A stretch of DNA of 59,036 nucleotides from the NCBI GenBank assembly GCA_022563855.1, contig JADFMN010000014.1:1-59036 (forward strand), in the 5' to 3' direction. The notes under the pieces were generated by a model. It worked only from the letters and a program-made list of their open reading frames with translations, had not been told where the DNA came from and made no database searches. Origin of the DNA: Armatimonadota bacterium (GTDB lineage Bacteria; Armatimonadota; Fimbriimonadia; Fimbriimonadales; Fimbriimonadaceae). Positions 42,873-51,878 of this stretch are shown here, piece by piece. A program made the position numbers and the translations under genes. The first letter of the stretch is position 1. Every line of letters starts with the position of its first letter.

Positions 42873-44378
42873 TCACTTCCGAACAAGCGCGAATCGGTGG
42901 TTCGGGTAGTCGGTGACCAGCACGAACGGCTCTAAGAACGTCTGGCTAAGGTTGCCGACGAGATACGGGTCTGCGAACGGTCCCGTCTTCGCCAAGCTGA
43001 ACGCGGCGCTGACGTTTTCCCAGCGGTAGCCGCCGAACTCCAGCCAGTCGAGCTTCCCCTGGCGCAGGTCGCTGGTTCCGCCGACGCCTGTTACCTGTAC
43101 GGGCCGGACGTCTCTGCCATCTAAGAGATTCAGCTGTTCGACGGCGGGAGAGTGGAACGCCACGGGTCCGACCGCGCCGGTATCGATGCGAAACCGGCCA
43201 GTGCGATCGCCTTCGTACTCGACTGTGACCGTCGGGTGGCGCCGGGCCAGCACGAGATCGAGCCATTCGCCGGAGGCAAGCTCGTACTCGCCAGGCTCTA
43301 ACAGCCGGACCGTCTGCTCCTCAACGTCCAGTTCGACGACGCACCTCATGAACAGATCGAATCCGACGATCCCGCCGAGCTCGATGCCGAACAGATCGCC
43401 GATCGGTGACAGATCGAGTTCGACGAATATGAGGTCCTCGATGGTCACGGGCCCAAGCGATAAGCTGGCCTTCCCGCGGATCGCCGCTGAATCAGTGCCG
43501 CCGACGCCGGAGACGAGAATGCGACCCATATCTGCCAGTTCGAGCTTGTCGGCGACCGCCGTATCGAGCACCATCGCGCCCGACCCGCTGTCCAGGATGA
43601 ACCACCCTGCGTCAGTTCCGTTCACAAGCGGGTGGACGAGCAGGTGTCCGCTTGGCGCTCGCCTGACCTCGATGTTCGCCGGGATTTCAGCCTCGAAAGA
43701 GGCGTCATCGGAGTAGCTCCACTGTGGCGGAGCGAAGTTCTGGCCAAGCGGATTAACCCGCCTTAGGGCGACGACATCGACCGACTCATCGATCCCGGCG
43801 TGATCGACGCCCAGCCGGAACGGATACTTAAACCCAGCAACGTCTCGCCAGTCGCCGAACTCCATCTCGATGCTCGCTATCGAGTATTCGATCCTGGCCG
43901 ACACCGGCAGCCAGGTCGATCCATCGATCACGACGATCCCCTCGAGGAGGCCGCCCTTCGGTCGGACGGCGAGCTCGACGTCTCCGCTGTCAAGGATCGA
44001 CTCTCCCAGGATCGCCAGCGGGCCGTCTTCTGCCAGCCACGCGTGGGTTCGCAAAGCGAGGACCAGCGTGACGAGATCGTGCTCTTCGAACGTCAGCGAG
44101 ATCGGAACGCCGGACCAGTCGGTCTCCCACAGATGTGTCCCGTCCAACCCGCGCAACTGGCTCAACTTCCCTTCGATTCGCTCGGAGTACGCCCCCTCCG
44201 GCTGAAACGACAGCCGGTAGCTGGCATCGCGGCCCAAGAACGTCGCCGTACCTTCGACTGAGTACGCCGCCCCGGCGGCAAACACCTCGTAGTTGATCGC
44301 ATCCCGAACTCTGTCGAGCGTCTGCGCCGTTGTTAGCTGCTGCCATCCGGCGACCGATGAAAGTAGGAGCGCAAGCAT
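42873..44378 (-). CDS. two-domain retropepsin-like aspartic protease, secreted
   Basis: 501 aa with an N-terminal signal sequence (LALLLSSVAGWQQ). Residues about 50-230 are an uncharacterised beta domain. Two retropepsin-like modules follow, each with a catalytic D-(S/T)-G: ILDSGSGAMVLDTAVADKL and IDTGAVGPVAFHSPAVEQL. Each is followed by a hydrophobic glycine-flap-like segment (VSGVGGTD, VTGVGGTS). Bacterial proteins of this kind cleave peptides or process precursors. Both aspartates are present, so a single-chain pseudo-dimer is possible. Confidence 0.75.
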   Translation of the reverse strand: MLALLLSSVAGWQQLTTAQTLDRVRDAINYEVFAAGAAYSVEGTATFLGRDASYRLSFQPEGAYSERIEGKLSQLRGLDGTHLWETDWSGVPISLTFEEHDLVTLVLALRTHAWLAEDGPLAILGESILDSGDVELAVRPKGGLLEGIVVIDGSTWLPVSARIEYSIASIEMEFGDWRDVAGFKYPFRLGVDHAGIDESVDVVALRRVNPLGQNFAPPQWSYSDDASFEAEIPANIEVRRAPSGHLLVHPLVNGTDAGWFILDSGSGAMVLDTAVADKLELADMGRILVSGVGGTDSAAIRGKASLSLGPVTIEDLIFVELDLSPIGDLFGIELGGIVGFDLFMRCVVELDVEEQTVRLLEPGEYELASGEWLDLVLARRHPTVTVEYEGDRTGRFRIDTGAVGPVAFHSPAVEQLNLLDGRDVRPVQVTGVGGTSDLRQGKLDWLEFGGYRWENVSAAFSLAKTGPFADPYLVGNLSQTFLEPFVLVTDYPNHRFALVRK

Positions 44379-44435
44379 CTCTCTTAAGGTACTCCTGAAA
44401 GCCGCTGAATTGCTTCACCAATTAGGTCAAAAGGA

Positions 44436-44464
44436 ATCGGGGCGCAACATCGTTGCGCCCCGAT
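44436..44464 (-). terminator. strong hairpin terminator after the porin gene
   Basis: A 13-bp perfect stem ATCGGGGCGCAAC/GTTGCGCCCCGAT with a 3-nt loop, followed on the minus strand by TTCCTTTT. It sits 21 bp after the stop of the porin gene. Confidence 0.7.
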
Positions 44465-44484
44465 CAACCTGTGCGCTACTCGGC

Positions 44485-45693
44485 CTATCTCTTCCAAGAG
44501 AGCTGAGCGAAGAACCAAGTCTGGTTGTCGGAGCCAGCGCCCATCTGCGTCATCGCCGTGCCCGGATCGAAGAAAGCGATGCCGAGTCCCAACTTCGTGT
44601 CGCTGCGCAACTGCCAGTTGAGGGAGATGTCGACCTCGCTACCCAGGTCGTCGCTGGCGCTGGCGCCACCTCCCGGAATGCCGTAAGGTCCAATCGTGTT
44701 TCGTCCCGAATACCAGCCGTCTGAGGAGTCGTACTTCGTGAAGTTGTAGTAGCCGAGCGATACCTCGACGTCGTTGCTCGCCGACCAGTCAAGCCCAATG
44801 CCGAACGTGTTCATGTTGCGCCAGCCCATCAGATCCATCAAGCCGTAGTGGCCGTGGTCCGAAGGATACAGGTCGTCGAACGTGTGGCTCTTCGCCCCGG
44901 CCGCGCTACCGCCGGTGGCGATGTCGTACTCGCCCCAGAACGTCATTGAGTTCGATGACTCCAATTGAGCGTAGATCGTGCCCGCCCAGGCCTCCAGGTC
45001 CCGACCACCGTCCCGACCCCACTGGTAGGCAGCTTCAACGCCGATTCCCAAGTTGTTCATCTGGCGCCAATAGAGGTGATCGAGGGTGTAGATGCTGTCG
45101 CCAAACGCCGGGTCGCTCTTGTAGATGACCGACGTTTGACCGCCGTACCCCCAGTTGTGGCTGACCATTCCGAGCCGCACGCCGCCGTTGTTGGCGCGAT
45201 CGAGAGCCAGCTGCCCGACAAAGAAGTCCCAATCACCTGTCTGAAGGCGTGCAGCGTTCCACGATCTGGCTACTTCACCCCAGTCGTTGTCGCCGAGCAG
45301 CTTGCCCGGGTACATGCTCAGCATCTGTCGACCGACCGTTAGCGTGGCGTCGCCATCCGTATGCTGAAGATAGCCCTCCACTAAGTCCTGGCGCGTTTCG
45401 GCGCGGAAAGTCGTTCCTACGGAGAAATTGTAGAAGGGATTGATGCTCACGATGCCTCCGGCAGACCCCGTATCGTCTATATTGACGTTGCTATACTGGT
45501 AGAGGACGCGGAACGTCGTGTTCTCGTCAGTCTTCAGATCGAAGCCGGCTCGACCACGATTCACCCACATCGTGCGGTCTTGAGAGAGAGAGTTGTCGAA
45601 ACTCAGATCGTTGCGCTGTTCATAGCGCGAGCGAATCTCCAGAATCGGTGTGAACTGGAAATCTGCATGCTGGAGCGGTACAAAAAATAGCAT
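44485..45693 (-). CDS. alginate-export/porin-like outer-membrane beta-barrel
   Basis: 402 aa. Alternating amphipathic strands throughout (FRVLYQYSNVNID, LEGYLQHTDGDATLTVGRQ, FGIGLDWSASNDVEVSLGYY) and a terminal aromatic strand TWFFAQLSWKR, as in alginate_exp-type porins. The N-terminus is short: only MLFFVPLQHADF precedes the first strand, too little for a signal peptide, and the start is next to a run of six T, so the true start may be hidden by an indel. It is convergent with the pilQ terminator. Confidence 0.65.
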   Translation of the reverse strand: MLFFVPLQHADFQFTPILEIRSRYEQRNDLSFDNSLSQDRTMWVNRGRAGFDLKTDENTTFRVLYQYSNVNIDDTGSAGGIVSINPFYNFSVGTTFRAETRQDLVEGYLQHTDGDATLTVGRQMLSMYPGKLLGDNDWGEVARSWNAARLQTGDWDFFVGQLALDRANNGGVRLGMVSHNWGYGGQTSVIYKSDPAFGDSIYTLDHLYWRQMNNLGIGVEAAYQWGRDGGRDLEAWAGTIYAQLESSNSMTFWGEYDIATGGSAAGAKSHTFDDLYPSDHGHYGLMDLMGWRNMNTFGIGLDWSASNDVEVSLGYYNFTKYDSSDGWYSGRNTIGPYGIPGGGASASDDLGSEVDISLNWQLRSDTKLGLGIAFFDPGTAMTQMGAGSDNQTWFFAQLSWKR

Positions 45694-45731
45694 GATTTAA
45701 TTTATACCCACAGAACAACTCTCGCGGCAAG

Positions 45732-45768
45732 AAAAAAAGCCGGACAGCCCAATGCTGTCCGGCTTTTT
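45732..45768 (-). terminator. strong bidirectional terminator after pilQ
   Basis: A 10-bp stem GCCGGACAGC/GCTGTCCGGC around CCAAT, with seven A before and five T after, so it works in both directions. It lies 17 bp from the pilQ stop and separates the pilus operon from the porin. Confidence 0.85.
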
Positions 45769-45784
45769 CGAGTGAGTCGTGCGG

Positions 45785-48454
45785 CTACTTGTCTCCTTTT
45801 CCACCGCCGCCGTTGCCGAAGTAGTCGCCCTGAGGATCAGGGGTCTTGTTCAGCGAGTTCCTTGGCGAAGCCGCGTTGGCTCGATCGTCTGCCGTAACCT
45901 CAACTGCGGTGAGGAAGAAGACGATCTCCGTCCGTACGCGGGTGTTGTCGGTTCGGCGGAACAACCAGCCTATGAATGGAAGGTCCATGAGTCCGGGAAT
46001 CCCCGAGACCTTCTTCCGGTCCGTGTCCTGAATCAGGCCACCGAGCGCGATCGTCTCGCCGCTACGCATATTCACGAACATGCTGGCCTTGCGGTCGCTC
46101 GTTTGTGGCATCTGACCTCCGCCTGGAACAGGCGTGAAGCCGTTCAGTATGCTGAAGTTCTGATCCAAGGTCATAGCGATATTTCCGCCGGCGCCGATGC
46201 GAACACCGATATCAAACGTCACGCCGACTTCGATCTCGCCGGTCTCGATCGTCGTAGTAGTTTGGTTCGTGATGATCGCCTTGATGTACCGAACCGTGTC
46301 GCCTACGAACAGGTGGGCGCTGCGGCCATCCGACACAAGCGCGTTAGGGCGCGCAATCAGATTGCGGCTGTTGGCCATCTTGTCGAGTACCGCGAGCACG
46401 TCACCTGACGACGATCCTTCAGTAACGGTAGCGCTGATCGTACCAGGTGAATTCGAGGTTGCGCCAAGGCCCTGGTTGACTCTGAGAAAGGAGAGCCGTC
46501 CGCCGGAAATGAGGCTCCAGTCGAGGCCGACCTTCAAGGCGTCTTCCCTCGTGAGTTCCATCACGCGGAGCTCGAGCGCGACCTGGCGCGGGGCGATATC
46601 GATGAGCGCAAGGTACTCCCTCGCCTCTTGAATCTGGGCAGGTGTGCCGCGCAGGATGAGCCGCATCGGCTCGAGGCCAATCTGCCGATCGAGAGTGTCG
46701 GTTTCTACGGCCGCACCGGTATCTTGCGCCCCGCCTGGTGTCGACTGCTTCTCAGTCTGGTCCTCGCCTCTTATTCCCGGCGAAACGGCGTCAGGCATGA
46801 CCGTGACGTGGAGCCCGCGAATGCGGTTCTTCAAGTCGAACTCTGCGACCAATGGCTCGATGTACATGAGCTCGACGACCGCATATACCTTCATCCGTGC
46901 CTCCGGATCGCGGTTGTTGTCGATGCCAGCGGCGTCGCAAAGATCGTCGTCCAAAGCGATGGCGAACCTCTCGAGCGTTACGAGTTCGTCCCTTGGGCCG
47001 GCCATCAGAATGACTTTCGTAGGAGCTTCAGCTTCGCTCAGTTCAGAGATGCTGGATTCGTCGATCGAGTACTCGTCCTGTCGTGGGTTCGAAGCGAGCA
47101 AGCGAAGGAGCATCGTCTTGATCCTCTCGGTCTCACCGCTGAGGATCGGAACGACGATCGTGCCGATGTTCGCGGCTCTATCGAGCGAGAACGACCGCAC
47201 GATCCTGGAGTCGAGGCTCTCGACGTAGTACTCGACCTCGTCCAGCCGATCCGGCTCGCCGACGAGAATCAGATAGAACGATCGCTGCCTGGCCGGAGGC
47301 CCGGCAATTCCTGGAGCGGCTGCGCCGCCAGTCAACGCCCCGCCAGCGCTGCCAGCGCCTTCCGGCGGGGTAGCGAGCGCACCAACTGCCTCGACAGAGT
47401 CCGACGGGACCATGATCTCGTAGAATCCGCCTTCTCCATCCTGCGGGATCGCCTTGATTGTGGCATCGCGGATCTGCTCCGCCTCGCCGCTGACCAGACT
47501 GACGACTCGCGTCGTATAGTTCTTGTCTGCGCCGGTGATTCTCGTCATCGTGGGGTTGAAGTCTGCAGATGGCGTCACGATGTAGGTGTTGCCTACTCGG
47601 CCGTATCGCAGACCGGCCAGTGACGACACGATCCGCAAGGCATCCTCCAAGGGAACGTTCGTCAGACTGATGGTGAGTTTTAGCGGGGATTCGGAAGGAC
47701 TGATATTGGGCGCGGTAGCGATGTTTACGTTAGCCTCGCTGGCCAATCCCTGTAGGATGAGCACGACGTCCGTGTCACTAAAATTCAACGTTATATTATC
47801 TGAGACGAAACCGAAGTTTACGGCGCCTGCCGGTGCGGTCGGTGTCGGCTCAAGCGCCGCCGAAGGCCTCGCAGATCCGTTTGCGGCCAAGCCAGCGCTT
47901 GTCTCAACTGCCTGCTGTGCAAGCGGCAAACCGGGCCGAACGCTCTCGATCACTTTCGCGAGCTCGGATTTCGGGCGCTCGAAGACGACCGTCCCGTCGA
48001 ATTCCGAGGCATTCAGAAGGGCGATTGCCTTCTTCATCTCGTCCGAATCGATAACTGACGGAGCCTTCGGTCGGGTCGATACGTTGAATCGGATGAAGTA
48101 GTCGCCATCCACCTCAACGAGCTCCGGCGCGAAACTCTTGTCGTGCTTGACGTGCACTCGAACCGTCGGTGGGTCGGAGCGGTACCAAACGTACTGCACG
48201 TAGTCGACGCCAGCGTGCTTGACCTTGATTCGGCCCGCCTTGCCAGCGAGATGTGCATTGAACTGCACGACGTACGAAGTGCCATTGTTCAACGAGAGCA
48301 CCTTTGGATTCTTGAGGGAGACGCCCTTGATGGCGATCTCCACACCTTGGCCGATGTTCTTCGTTGTGACTGTTTTTAGAACGGACTTATCTGCGATGGC
48401 GAAAGACGCCAGCGCAACGGCAAGCCCGACAATAATCGGTTTCATTGAATTCAC
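45785..48454 (-). CDS. pilQ: type IV pilus secretin PilQ
   Basis: 889 aa with a signal peptide (VALASFAIAD). Domains in order: AMIN domain (residues about 25-125), STN/secretin short domain (about 215-300, NITLNFSDTDVVLILQGLA), N1-type domains (about 300-520), and the secretin C-domain (about 640-870) with LELRVMELTREDALKVGLDW, NSRNLIARPNALV and the hallmark ALGGLIQDTDRKKVSGIPGL and DLPFIGWLFR. It makes the outer-membrane channel for the pilus. The long Ala/Pro linker (about 175-215) is unusual. Last gene of the operon, ending at a terminator. Confidence 0.9.
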   Translation of the reverse strand: MNSMKPIIVGLAVALASFAIADKSVLKTVTTKNIGQGVEIAIKGVSLKNPKVLSLNNGTSYVVQFNAHLAGKAGRIKVKHAGVDYVQYVWYRSDPPTVRVHVKHDKSFAPELVEVDGDYFIRFNVSTRPKAPSVIDSDEMKKAIALLNASEFDGTVVFERPKSELAKVIESVRPGLPLAQQAVETSAGLAANGSARPSAALEPTPTAPAGAVNFGFVSDNITLNFSDTDVVLILQGLASEANVNIATAPNISPSESPLKLTISLTNVPLEDALRIVSSLAGLRYGRVGNTYIVTPSADFNPTMTRITGADKNYTTRVVSLVSGEAEQIRDATIKAIPQDGEGGFYEIMVPSDSVEAVGALATPPEGAGSAGGALTGGAAAPGIAGPPARQRSFYLILVGEPDRLDEVEYYVESLDSRIVRSFSLDRAANIGTIVVPILSGETERIKTMLLRLLASNPRQDEYSIDESSISELSEAEAPTKVILMAGPRDELVTLERFAIALDDDLCDAAGIDNNRDPEARMKVYAVVELMYIEPLVAEFDLKNRIRGLHVTVMPDAVSPGIRGEDQTEKQSTPGGAQDTGAAVETDTLDRQIGLEPMRLILRGTPAQIQEAREYLALIDIAPRQVALELRVMELTREDALKVGLDWSLISGGRLSFLRVNQGLGATSNSPGTISATVTEGSSSGDVLAVLDKMANSRNLIARPNALVSDGRSAHLFVGDTVRYIKAIITNQTTTTIETGEIEVGVTFDIGVRIGAGGNIAMTLDQNFSILNGFTPVPGGGQMPQTSDRKASMFVNMRSGETIALGGLIQDTDRKKVSGIPGLMDLPFIGWLFRRTDNTRVRTEIVFFLTAVEVTADDRANAASPRNSLNKTPDPQGDYFGNGGGGKGDK

Positions 48455-48463
48455 TATTTATCC

Positions 48464-49063
48464 CTACTCGACCCTCAGGGTCTTTATTTTGTCCCGATGT
48501 CGAATCGTAACGCCATTGGCATCGATCGAGATCACTTCGGTTTCAGAATCTGAACCGAAGGTCGCTCCTACGCCAACGAGCCTTTGGTTTCCATTGCTAT
48601 CTTCGAAAACTGCGATGTTCTTGTTTGCGCCCACCAGTACTCCTTTGAGCTTGTAGGCGAACTCACCTAGCGCTGGCCCTTCGGTCAGGCCTCCAGTCAT
48701 GTCGGGAGGCCACGGCTCGGTGCCACCACTGCCAGTGATCTCAACAGGGGGACGCGGAGGCCTTTGCCCGCCCGTCGTCTGTTGGTCATCGGGATCCGGC
48801 GGCTTCACAATGATTGCCTGGGCCAAGAACGGATCGCGAGGCTCGACCTTGCCGAGAAGGCCGGTGATAATGTCCTCGGGCTTCGTGACCGGCGGAGGGT
48901 CGTTGACGGCTACCTCATCGGTTGACGTGTTCGATTCGGCGGCCTCAGGTTCCGGTGCTACAGCTACAGGACCTTTCGGCGCCAAGAACTGAAATGCGCC
49001 GATGGCTAGCATTGCCAGCCCGAGAATTCCAACGACCAATAGTTGCTTCTTGTCTTTGCTCAT
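48464..49063 (-). CDS. PilP/GspC-like pilus assembly protein
   Basis: 199 aa with an N-terminal membrane helix (LLVVGILGLAMLAIGAF), a long Pro-rich linker (VNDPPPVTKPED, GGQRPPRPPVE) and a C-terminal beta domain (YKLKGVLVGANKNIAVFEDSNG; VISIDANGVTIRHRDKIK) like the HR domain of PilP/GspC. There is no lipobox, so it is helix-anchored rather than a lipoprotein. Its start overlaps the pilO stop by ATGA. The job is to link the inner-membrane platform to the secretin. Confidence 0.75.
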   Translation of the reverse strand: MSKDKKQLLVVGILGLAMLAIGAFQFLAPKGPVAVAPEPEAAESNTSTDEVAVNDPPPVTKPEDIITGLLGKVEPRDPFLAQAIIVKPPDPDDQQTTGGQRPPRPPVEITGSGGTEPWPPDMTGGLTEGPALGEFAYKLKGVLVGANKNIAVFEDSNGNQRLVGVGATFGSDSETEVISIDANGVTIRHRDKIKTLRVE

Positions 49064-49713
49064 GAGCGATCTCCGTTAGTTCCGCCCTCGTTCGACGCGA
49101 TCGCGCCGTCTTCGTCCGCCTCTTCAATCTCGTCTGGCACTTGCGCAGCCTCGAACGGGAAAACGAACGCGGAAATGGTTATTGTCGCTTCCAGCTCCGG
49201 GTTTGCAGTGTCTCCCAGTTCGCGCTTCGGCGAGATATTGAGCTTCTTCACCGCGAGCACTTTCGGAAACTCCAGCAGATCAGCCAAGAACTTCTGAATT
49301 GCGGCGTAGTCGCCTCGACCGGTCACGTCAATCTCGATCTCGTTGTACGGGGAGTCCTTCTTGCCCTTGTCGTCGCCGAAGATCGACTCCGGAACCGGTC
49401 GCACACCGATCACCTTAATTCCGCTGCGAATTCCAACTTCCTCCAACTCCTTCATCAAGGTCGGGACGTACGCCACATCCGGAACGCTCGACTCCAAGTG
49501 TGCTAGCTTCAGCTTAAAATCTGCGAGCCGATCTTGCGTATCGGCAAGACTGCTCATCAATTCCGCCTCTGTCGGCGTTTCTCGTTGCAGCATCGTGATG
49601 CGCGCCTTCGCTACCAACATCGAGGAGAACTGCCAATACACAACGCCCGCTCCGAGTACCAGCGTGAACCCGGCGATAATCGTGAGAATCTTTGGATTTA
49701 CTGTCCTTTTCAT
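49060..49713 (-). CDS. pilO: type IV pilus assembly protein PilO
   Basis: 217 aa. One N-terminal membrane helix (ILTIIAGFTLVLGAGVVYWQ), a coiled coil (residues about 45-80: AELMSSLADTQDRLADFKLK), then a PilO-type ferredoxin-like fold with EVGIRSGIKVIGVRPVPES and a beta sheet ending VFPFEAAQVP. PilO dimerises with PilN and forms the inner-membrane alignment complex. Five bases separate it from pilN. Confidence 0.8.
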   Translation of the reverse strand: MKRTVNPKILTIIAGFTLVLGAGVVYWQFSSMLVAKARITMLQRETPTEAELMSSLADTQDRLADFKLKLAHLESSVPDVAYVPTLMKELEEVGIRSGIKVIGVRPVPESIFGDDKGKKDSPYNEIEIDVTGRGDYAAIQKFLADLLEFPKVLAVKKLNISPKRELGDTANPELEATITISAFVFPFEAAQVPDEIEEADEDGAIASNEGGTNGDRS

Positions 49714-49718
49714 GCCTG

Positions 49719-50306
49719 TCAGGCCTCCTTGACCGTCGGCGCCGGCGGTGCCGATCCAACGAGTTCGCTGGTTACTTCGAACTCGAGCGCCTTGCCGTCC
49801 TCAGTCCTTCGCTCCTGCGTAAACTTCAGTTGAGTGCCTTCAAGATCCTTGCTCAAGTTCAATCTGAGTATGAGAAAACCAACCGATTCTTGAGTCGTGC
49901 TGTACCCCTTGAGCGTGACCGTTATCGGCTTCGTTTGAACCATCCGAGTACACGTAACGCTCGTCAACCACACGCCGTTCGGCATATTGCTCCTGAGGTG
50001 GTCGAGAATCCGCGTCCACTGCTCCGTCTGATCGACTGCGTCTGAGAGAATCTGGATTTTCGGCTGCATCGAACTGATGCTGCCCTCGTTCGCATCGACC
50101 TGACTCAGGTACGGCTCGAGCTTTTCCTGAATCGCTATCAACTGCTTGCTGGCGGTATGTAGCTTTTGCGTTTCGAATGCTAGCAGCCCTGATGCTAGGA
50201 ACGAACCTCCGCCGATTACGACGCATGCGATCAGAAGCAGCCGTACGTGCCGTTCCCTTTGCGCTGCAACCAGCCGGTCTTCTTTAATTAGATTGACTAA
50301 TGGCAT
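49719..50306 (-). CDS. pilN: type IV pilus assembly protein PilN
   Basis: 195 aa. The cytoplasmic N-terminal NLIKED motif (PilM-binding: MPLVNLIKEDRLVAAQR) is followed by a membrane helix (LLLIACVVIGGGSFLASGLL), coiled coil and a ferredoxin-like domain with VWLTSVTCTRMVQTKPITVT. This is the PilN arrangement that couples cytoplasmic PilM to periplasmic PilO. Fourteen bp from pilM. Confidence 0.85.
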   Translation of the reverse strand: MPLVNLIKEDRLVAAQRERHVRLLLIACVVIGGGSFLASGLLAFETQKLHTASKQLIAIQEKLEPYLSQVDANEGSISSMQPKIQILSDAVDQTEQWTRILDHLRSNMPNGVWLTSVTCTRMVQTKPITVTLKGYSTTQESVGFLILRLNLSKDLEGTQLKFTQERRTEDGKALEFEVTSELVGSAPPAPTVKEA

Positions 50307-50320
50307 TGGTTATCTCCGAC

Positions 50321-51415
50321 CTACGCGGCCCCCGCCGCCGATCTCATCGCCAAACCTGAAGCGACGGAGAGGTGGAAGCCGTGGGCGTCATTGGAATCGA
50401 GGTTGCTTGCCGTAATCTGCTCCGTGTCGAACACTCCGATGCGAACAGTATCGATCCCGAGCTTGTGAGCGACGTATTCGTCGAGACCGGTCAGCCTTGC
50501 CCCGCCGCCCGACAGCACCAGCTTCGTTACCGGGTTCGATTCGCCGGTTTCCGCCTGCTGTGACTGGTAGTAGTTGAGAGATCGCCTGATTTCTCGAATC
50601 AAATCGTCAATGTGAGGTTGCAAGACCCTCAACGGCGGGTTTTCAACTGGACCATCAGCGTTCACCAAAACCCGCAGATCGAGCTGCGCCTTGCCTTGCT
50701 CTGCGTCTTCGTCGTTCAATTTGAAGTAGTTCTGAAGCGCTTCGGTGAGAACCCTTCCTGCTTGGGGGATCGAACGCGTCATCGCGAATACACCCTTTGA
50801 GATCACGCTGACGTTCGTCGTCGTAAACCCGATATCGACCAGCGCGATGGTGCTGTCTGCCAGCTCCGAAGCCATGTCTGACTCAATGAGAGCGCGATAC
50901 ATCGCGAACGCTTCGATATCAACGACTTCAACCTCCAGGCCGGCAGCCGCGCACGCCTCGGTCCGGCTTTTGACGATTTCGCGCGGTGCCGCGACGATCA
51001 AAACATCCATTTGATTATCCGGCGCCTCGCCGATGATCTCAAACTCAATGAAGCTGTCCTCGATCGAGGACGGCACATAACGACCTGCCTCAAACCGAAT
51101 CGACTTTCTCAGAGTCGCTTCCGGCATGACGGGAATCCGTACCGTGCGAACGATGACCGATCCGCCGGCAACGCCGATGATCGCGCTTGTTGCGCTGATC
51201 TTGCCTGCACGCAAGGCTTCCTTGATGGCGTCCGCGACCCGCACAGCATCCACAACGACGCCGTCCTTGATCGCGTCTACCGGCGTCGGGACCTCCGCGA
51301 ATCGCGAAACCCTCCACCCGTCACCGTCCGGTTCGATCTGCATCAGCTTGATCGAGCTGGTACCGAGATCTACGCCAACGTGCGCCTTCTTTCTGAAAAT
51401 GCTAAGCTGCATCAT
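50321..51415 (-). CDS. pilM: type IV pilus assembly protein PilM, actin-like ATPase
   Basis: 364 aa (start ATG 51415 or 51412). Actin/FtsA fold: VGVDLGTSSIKLMQIE (phosphate 1), IIGVAGGSVIVRTVRIP (phosphate 2), TTNVSVISKGVFAMTRSIP and the adenosine motif TKLVLSGGGARLTGLDEYV. PilM is the cytoplasmic scaffold that binds PilN. It overlaps the HTH gene by 14 bp, so expression is coupled. Confidence 0.9.
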   Translation of the reverse strand: MMQLSIFRKKAHVGVDLGTSSIKLMQIEPDGDGWRVSRFAEVPTPVDAIKDGVVVDAVRVADAIKEALRAGKISATSAIIGVAGGSVIVRTVRIPVMPEATLRKSIRFEAGRYVPSSIEDSFIEFEIIGEAPDNQMDVLIVAAPREIVKSRTEACAAAGLEVEVVDIEAFAMYRALIESDMASELADSTIALVDIGFTTTNVSVISKGVFAMTRSIPQAGRVLTEALQNYFKLNDEDAEQGKAQLDLRVLVNADGPVENPPLRVLQPHIDDLIREIRRSLNYYQSQQAETGESNPVTKLVLSGGGARLTGLDEYVAHKLGIDTVRIGVFDTEQITASNLDSNDAHGFHLSVASGLAMRSAAGAA

Positions 51416-51878
51416 CTTGCTCCTTGGTTCTGTGTAGTTGTGCCAACAGCCAATCGTCTAGGTTCAGCTTTGGGAACCGCCATCGGCCATCGATCTCAAC
51501 TCCCGGAATTTCGTCGCCTTCGACGAGCCTTTCTAGGGTCGATGGGCTGATTCGCAGGTAGGCGGCTGCCTCTCGCAGAGTGAGAACCGAATGCTGGCCG
51601 GCCATGATTGCCCTCAACATCGCGGTCATCTGCTCTCCGCTCAGGAAAAGCTCCAGGCGCACCGCGTTTCCACTCGTAACGCTAGCCGGGGGTGGTTCCG
51701 GCGCCTGCCCTCGTGGCTCCGGGTTTTCAATCTGATTTTCCATCTGTCGTGTGTCCTCGCCGCTGTGCGAGCCGTCCAGTGCGACTCCGTCCCAGCCGAA
51801 CTCGGGCCTCTCCTCCCGCTGCTCGTGCCCAGCGTATTGGCTGCGCGTGGCGTTCCTGATAGCGTCCGCTAGGTTCAA
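51402..51878 (-). CDS. excisionase/MerR-type HTH DNA-binding protein in the pilus operon
   Basis: 158 aa. The C-terminal half contains a helix-turn-helix-17 motif LTLREAAAYLRISPSTLERL followed by GVEIDGRWRFPKLNLDDWL, the usual recognition-domain and wing of excisionase-like (HTH_17) proteins. The N-terminal half is Pro/Glu-rich and disordered. It overlaps the ATPase stop by ATGA and the pilM start by 14 bp, so it sits in the same transcript. It may regulate the operon; that is inference. Confidence 0.75.
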   Translation of the reverse strand: MNLADAIRNATRSQYAGHEQREERPEFGWDGVALDGSHSGEDTRQMENQIENPEPRGQAPEPPPASVTSGNAVRLELFLSGEQMTAMLRAIMAGQHSVLTLREAAAYLRISPSTLERLVEGDEIPGVEIDGRWRFPKLNLDDWLLAQLHRTKEQDDAA

